Shown: piece after piece, positions 61,910 to 64,000 of the stretch
How positions within the stretch are numbered: position 1 is the stretch's first letter
How the letters are laid out: each line of letters starts with the position of its first letter
DNA from: Acanthosepion pharaonis
Lineage: Eukaryota; Mollusca; Cephalopoda; Sepiida; Sepiidae
Assembly (NCBI GenBank): GCA_903632075.3
Contig: CAHIKZ030004549.1
Span: 1,930,001 to 1,994,000, forward strand
Reading direction: 5' to 3'
DNA length: 64,000 bases
Notes under the pieces: model-generated
What the model was told of the DNA's origin: nothing
What the model saw: only the letters and a program-made list of their open reading frames with translations
The model's database searches: none
Program-made: the position numbers and the translations under genes

Positions 61910-63860
61910 AACATTAAAATTAACTGATTTAAAATATAACAGTAATAACCATGTTTCAAAGATGGAAGCTAAAAACTTTTTTTAAGAAAAAATGCCCTAA
62001 AAAACCTTTTGCCGTGAATAAAAAAAAACCTGAAGACGACATTCATTTAACGGATGTGTTTAAAATTCAAATTCAGTAAATTAAAAATAAGTTATTTCAA
62101 TATTCGCTTTGAAAATTACCCGCCCTAAATTTAAAGTTTTTCCTATCTATTTATCTATCTTTTTCATCCCCTTTTTCGAATGTAATCTTTCATTTTCTTT
62201 CTTTCTATCTATATAATTTTTTTTGATATTTTCAACTATCTGTTTTTCATTGTCTATCTATCTATTTAGTTATTTAATAAAAATGAACACGCTACTATCT
62301 ATCTATCTCCCCTGTCTGATTGAATGATTGGTTATTTGAGCTATTGAGATATAATTATTCTGTTGATATTAGAAACAGAAAAAATAAATTATGAATTTAT
62401 ATGAAAATCTAATGCGTTTAAAATTTTTTCAGTAAATTAAAAAATAAGTATTTTTGAGTAATTTTTGAAATTTTTTCAATATTCGAAATTTTGGTGATGT
62501 TTACAGAAAACGAAAAGTTTCTATATCAGCCATAATTTTGCTTTAAAAATTTAATTTATTATATAATTTAAAAATTTTGAAAGAAAACTTTTTCTTTCTT
62601 CGTAGAAAATGTTTTAAAGATAAAGAGCCGATCTTATTTATCTATCTATAAATTTTTTCATCATCTACCACAGAATTTATTTAAGCGGACCTATTTATCT
62701 ATCTATCTTTGTTCATTTTTTTTTTTTTGTTCTATATTTCATAGGTTTTTGATTTCTGGAGAAATTTAAAAACTTAAAAAAAATGGCCCATAATACAAGT
62801 GCTTTGTTTGAGGGCCCATATAGACCCTCTAAAGTCAATCTATATATTTTTTTCAAACATTGTCGATCATTTTTTCATTTCTTATCTGGAAAAATACCAG
62901 TAAAGTTTATCCATGAAACTGGGTATTTTCTGAAAGCAAACAATATTTTCATTGTTGGCCATTAAATCTGAAAATTTTGTTAATTATTTAACTGTGTTCG
63001 TTTATGATCGAATTTCTATTTATCTACCAATATCTATCAAACATCAGGATTACGATGAAAATCTAGATGAATCTATCTATTTCAGTCTGTAAAATGATGC
63101 AGTGGCAGGAACAGTTTCTGATTGAGAAGAACAACCCCACAAGACAGAACTCAATCCACGTGACGTTATTTTTTTGCACGCAGAAACTTCCGGTCTTCCG
63201 TAGATTTCATTGGTTTTTTATATAAGACTCATTAGTTTGAGCTATTGAGATATAATTATTCTGTACGAAGGAATAAAGATATTAAAAAATAAAAAAGAGA
63301 AATAAAAAATATGTAGGTAATTGTTTTAAAAATTCATTTTCATCGAAATATCTTTTTAACAATATTGTCCATGTGTTCGATGAAAAAGTTTCTGAGTTTT
63401 TTAAAATATTAATTTTTAAGGGCTCCCAAAAAATGCTCCTCAAAGCAGCTTTTAACTGATAAATTAAATCAATTGAAGTTTTGTCAGTAAAATACATTTT
63501 TCTGCGATGACTTTACTAATTTATAATAAGTTCCATCATTTGTAAATATGAAAACTAAACAATTATTTTCATTTTTAACAAACGGGAAAAAAAGGCTAAA
63601 AAGTTGTTTTGATAAAAATGAATAATCAAAATTTACAATGTGAAAAAATTTTGCCAAAAGAATACAGGTTCTTTGGTAACGTCTTTTAAATTTTATGCTT
63701 TTTTTTAGCAAAGTACCCTAGAATTTGTGTTGATGTCAAAAATATTAATTTAATTTGAAATTGAAAAATTGAAAAGCATTTCATACTACGGTTATAATGG
63801 TTGATGTATACAAAAAGAAGGTTACTTCGTTTATTAAATAGGTCTATTACTGGAGCGAGG
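61910..63860. other. Very AT-rich, no recognisable gene
   Basis: Dispersed TATC/CTAT tetramers (62145-62310, 62640-62710) and poly-A/T runs. An exact 29-bp direct repeat (TTTGAGCTATTGAGATATAA and then TTATTCTGT) lies at 62335 and 63236. Frames up to 75 codons match nothing recognised. Confidence 0.45.
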
Positions 63861-63865
63861 TCTAT

Positions 63866-64000
63866 ATAAACGGAGTACGCATGCTCAGAGATTAGTAGTG
63901 TTCGAGAGAGTTAGCACTTCAGAATTTCTTTACAATTAGATGTCCCTCAGCACCTCAAGGGTAGAAAATGGGTAAATGGGACGAAAAATCCCCATAGCTG
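63866..64000 (+). promoter_or_regulatory. TATA-box promoter-like site at window edge
   Basis: GGTCTATATAAACGGAGTAC is followed by ATTAGTAGTGTTCGAGAGAG. It could be an LTR promoter. AAAATGGGTAAATGGGACG near 63967 resembles the GGGTAAATAG motif of the SINE bodies. The window ends before this can be judged. Confidence 0.3.

Overview
The window looks like non-coding DNA from a large, repeat-rich animal genome, most likely a cephalopod mollusc (octopus-like). This organism call is an inference. It rests on dense (TA)n, (CA)n and (TATC)n arrays, several tRNA-derived SINE families, one 5S rRNA-derived SINE family, decayed RTE-like and CR1/jockey-like LINEs, and many Tc1, mariner and hAT-like relics. 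No convincing host protein-coding exon, tRNA gene or functional rRNA gene was found. Almost every open reading frame is a microsatellite translation or a piece of a dead transposon.

Layout. 1-9 kb: a transposase N-terminal scrap, a 5S-headed SINE, a 79-bp tandem array, a probable solo LTR with a repeated promoter module, a minisatellite-bearing inverted-repeat element, and the first copy of an unusual SINE flanked by inverted repeats (here called TIR-SINE). 9-18 kb: SINE relics, a 0.9-kb long-TIR element, AT-array-flanked palindromic modules, a 600-bp (TATC)n field, and two convergent LINE 3' ends. 18.4-20.5 kb: a Tc1 element with ~225-bp TIRs next to an internally deleted mariner. 21-30 kb: tandem repeats, a hAT-like MITE, LINE debris and three TIR-SINE copies, one split by a SINE dimer. 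30-40 kb: LINE RT and 3'-end fragments, a mariner deletion derivative, and hairpin repeats joined to TA arrays. 40-46 kb: a GC-rich tract, tail-to-tail SINEs, and a dead Tc1 holding a nested mariner whose two ends are both transposase 3' ends. 46-58 kb: a second 5S SINE, more LINE pieces, a mariner whose ends are triplicated inverted arrays, a GC-rich insert with a 17-bp target duplication, and a 1.1-kb composite hAT-like unit inverted relative to the 23.6-24.5 kb copy. 58-64 kb: a degenerate SINE, a perfect 71-bp-arm palindrome, another SINE family, and very AT-rich DNA.

The parts do not form a pathway. They record repeated insertion, nesting and recombination. The most notable structures are: (i) the TIR-SINE family, whose arms carry a hammerhead-like core; (ii) 5S- and tRNA-headed SINEs sharing one central domain; (iii) the mariner with three-copy inverted ends; (iv) the composite hAT-like unit with its own 8-bp target duplication; and (v) several dispersed repeats whose edges coincide with TA/CA arrays. 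All alignments here were made by eye, so percentages and family names need a database search.
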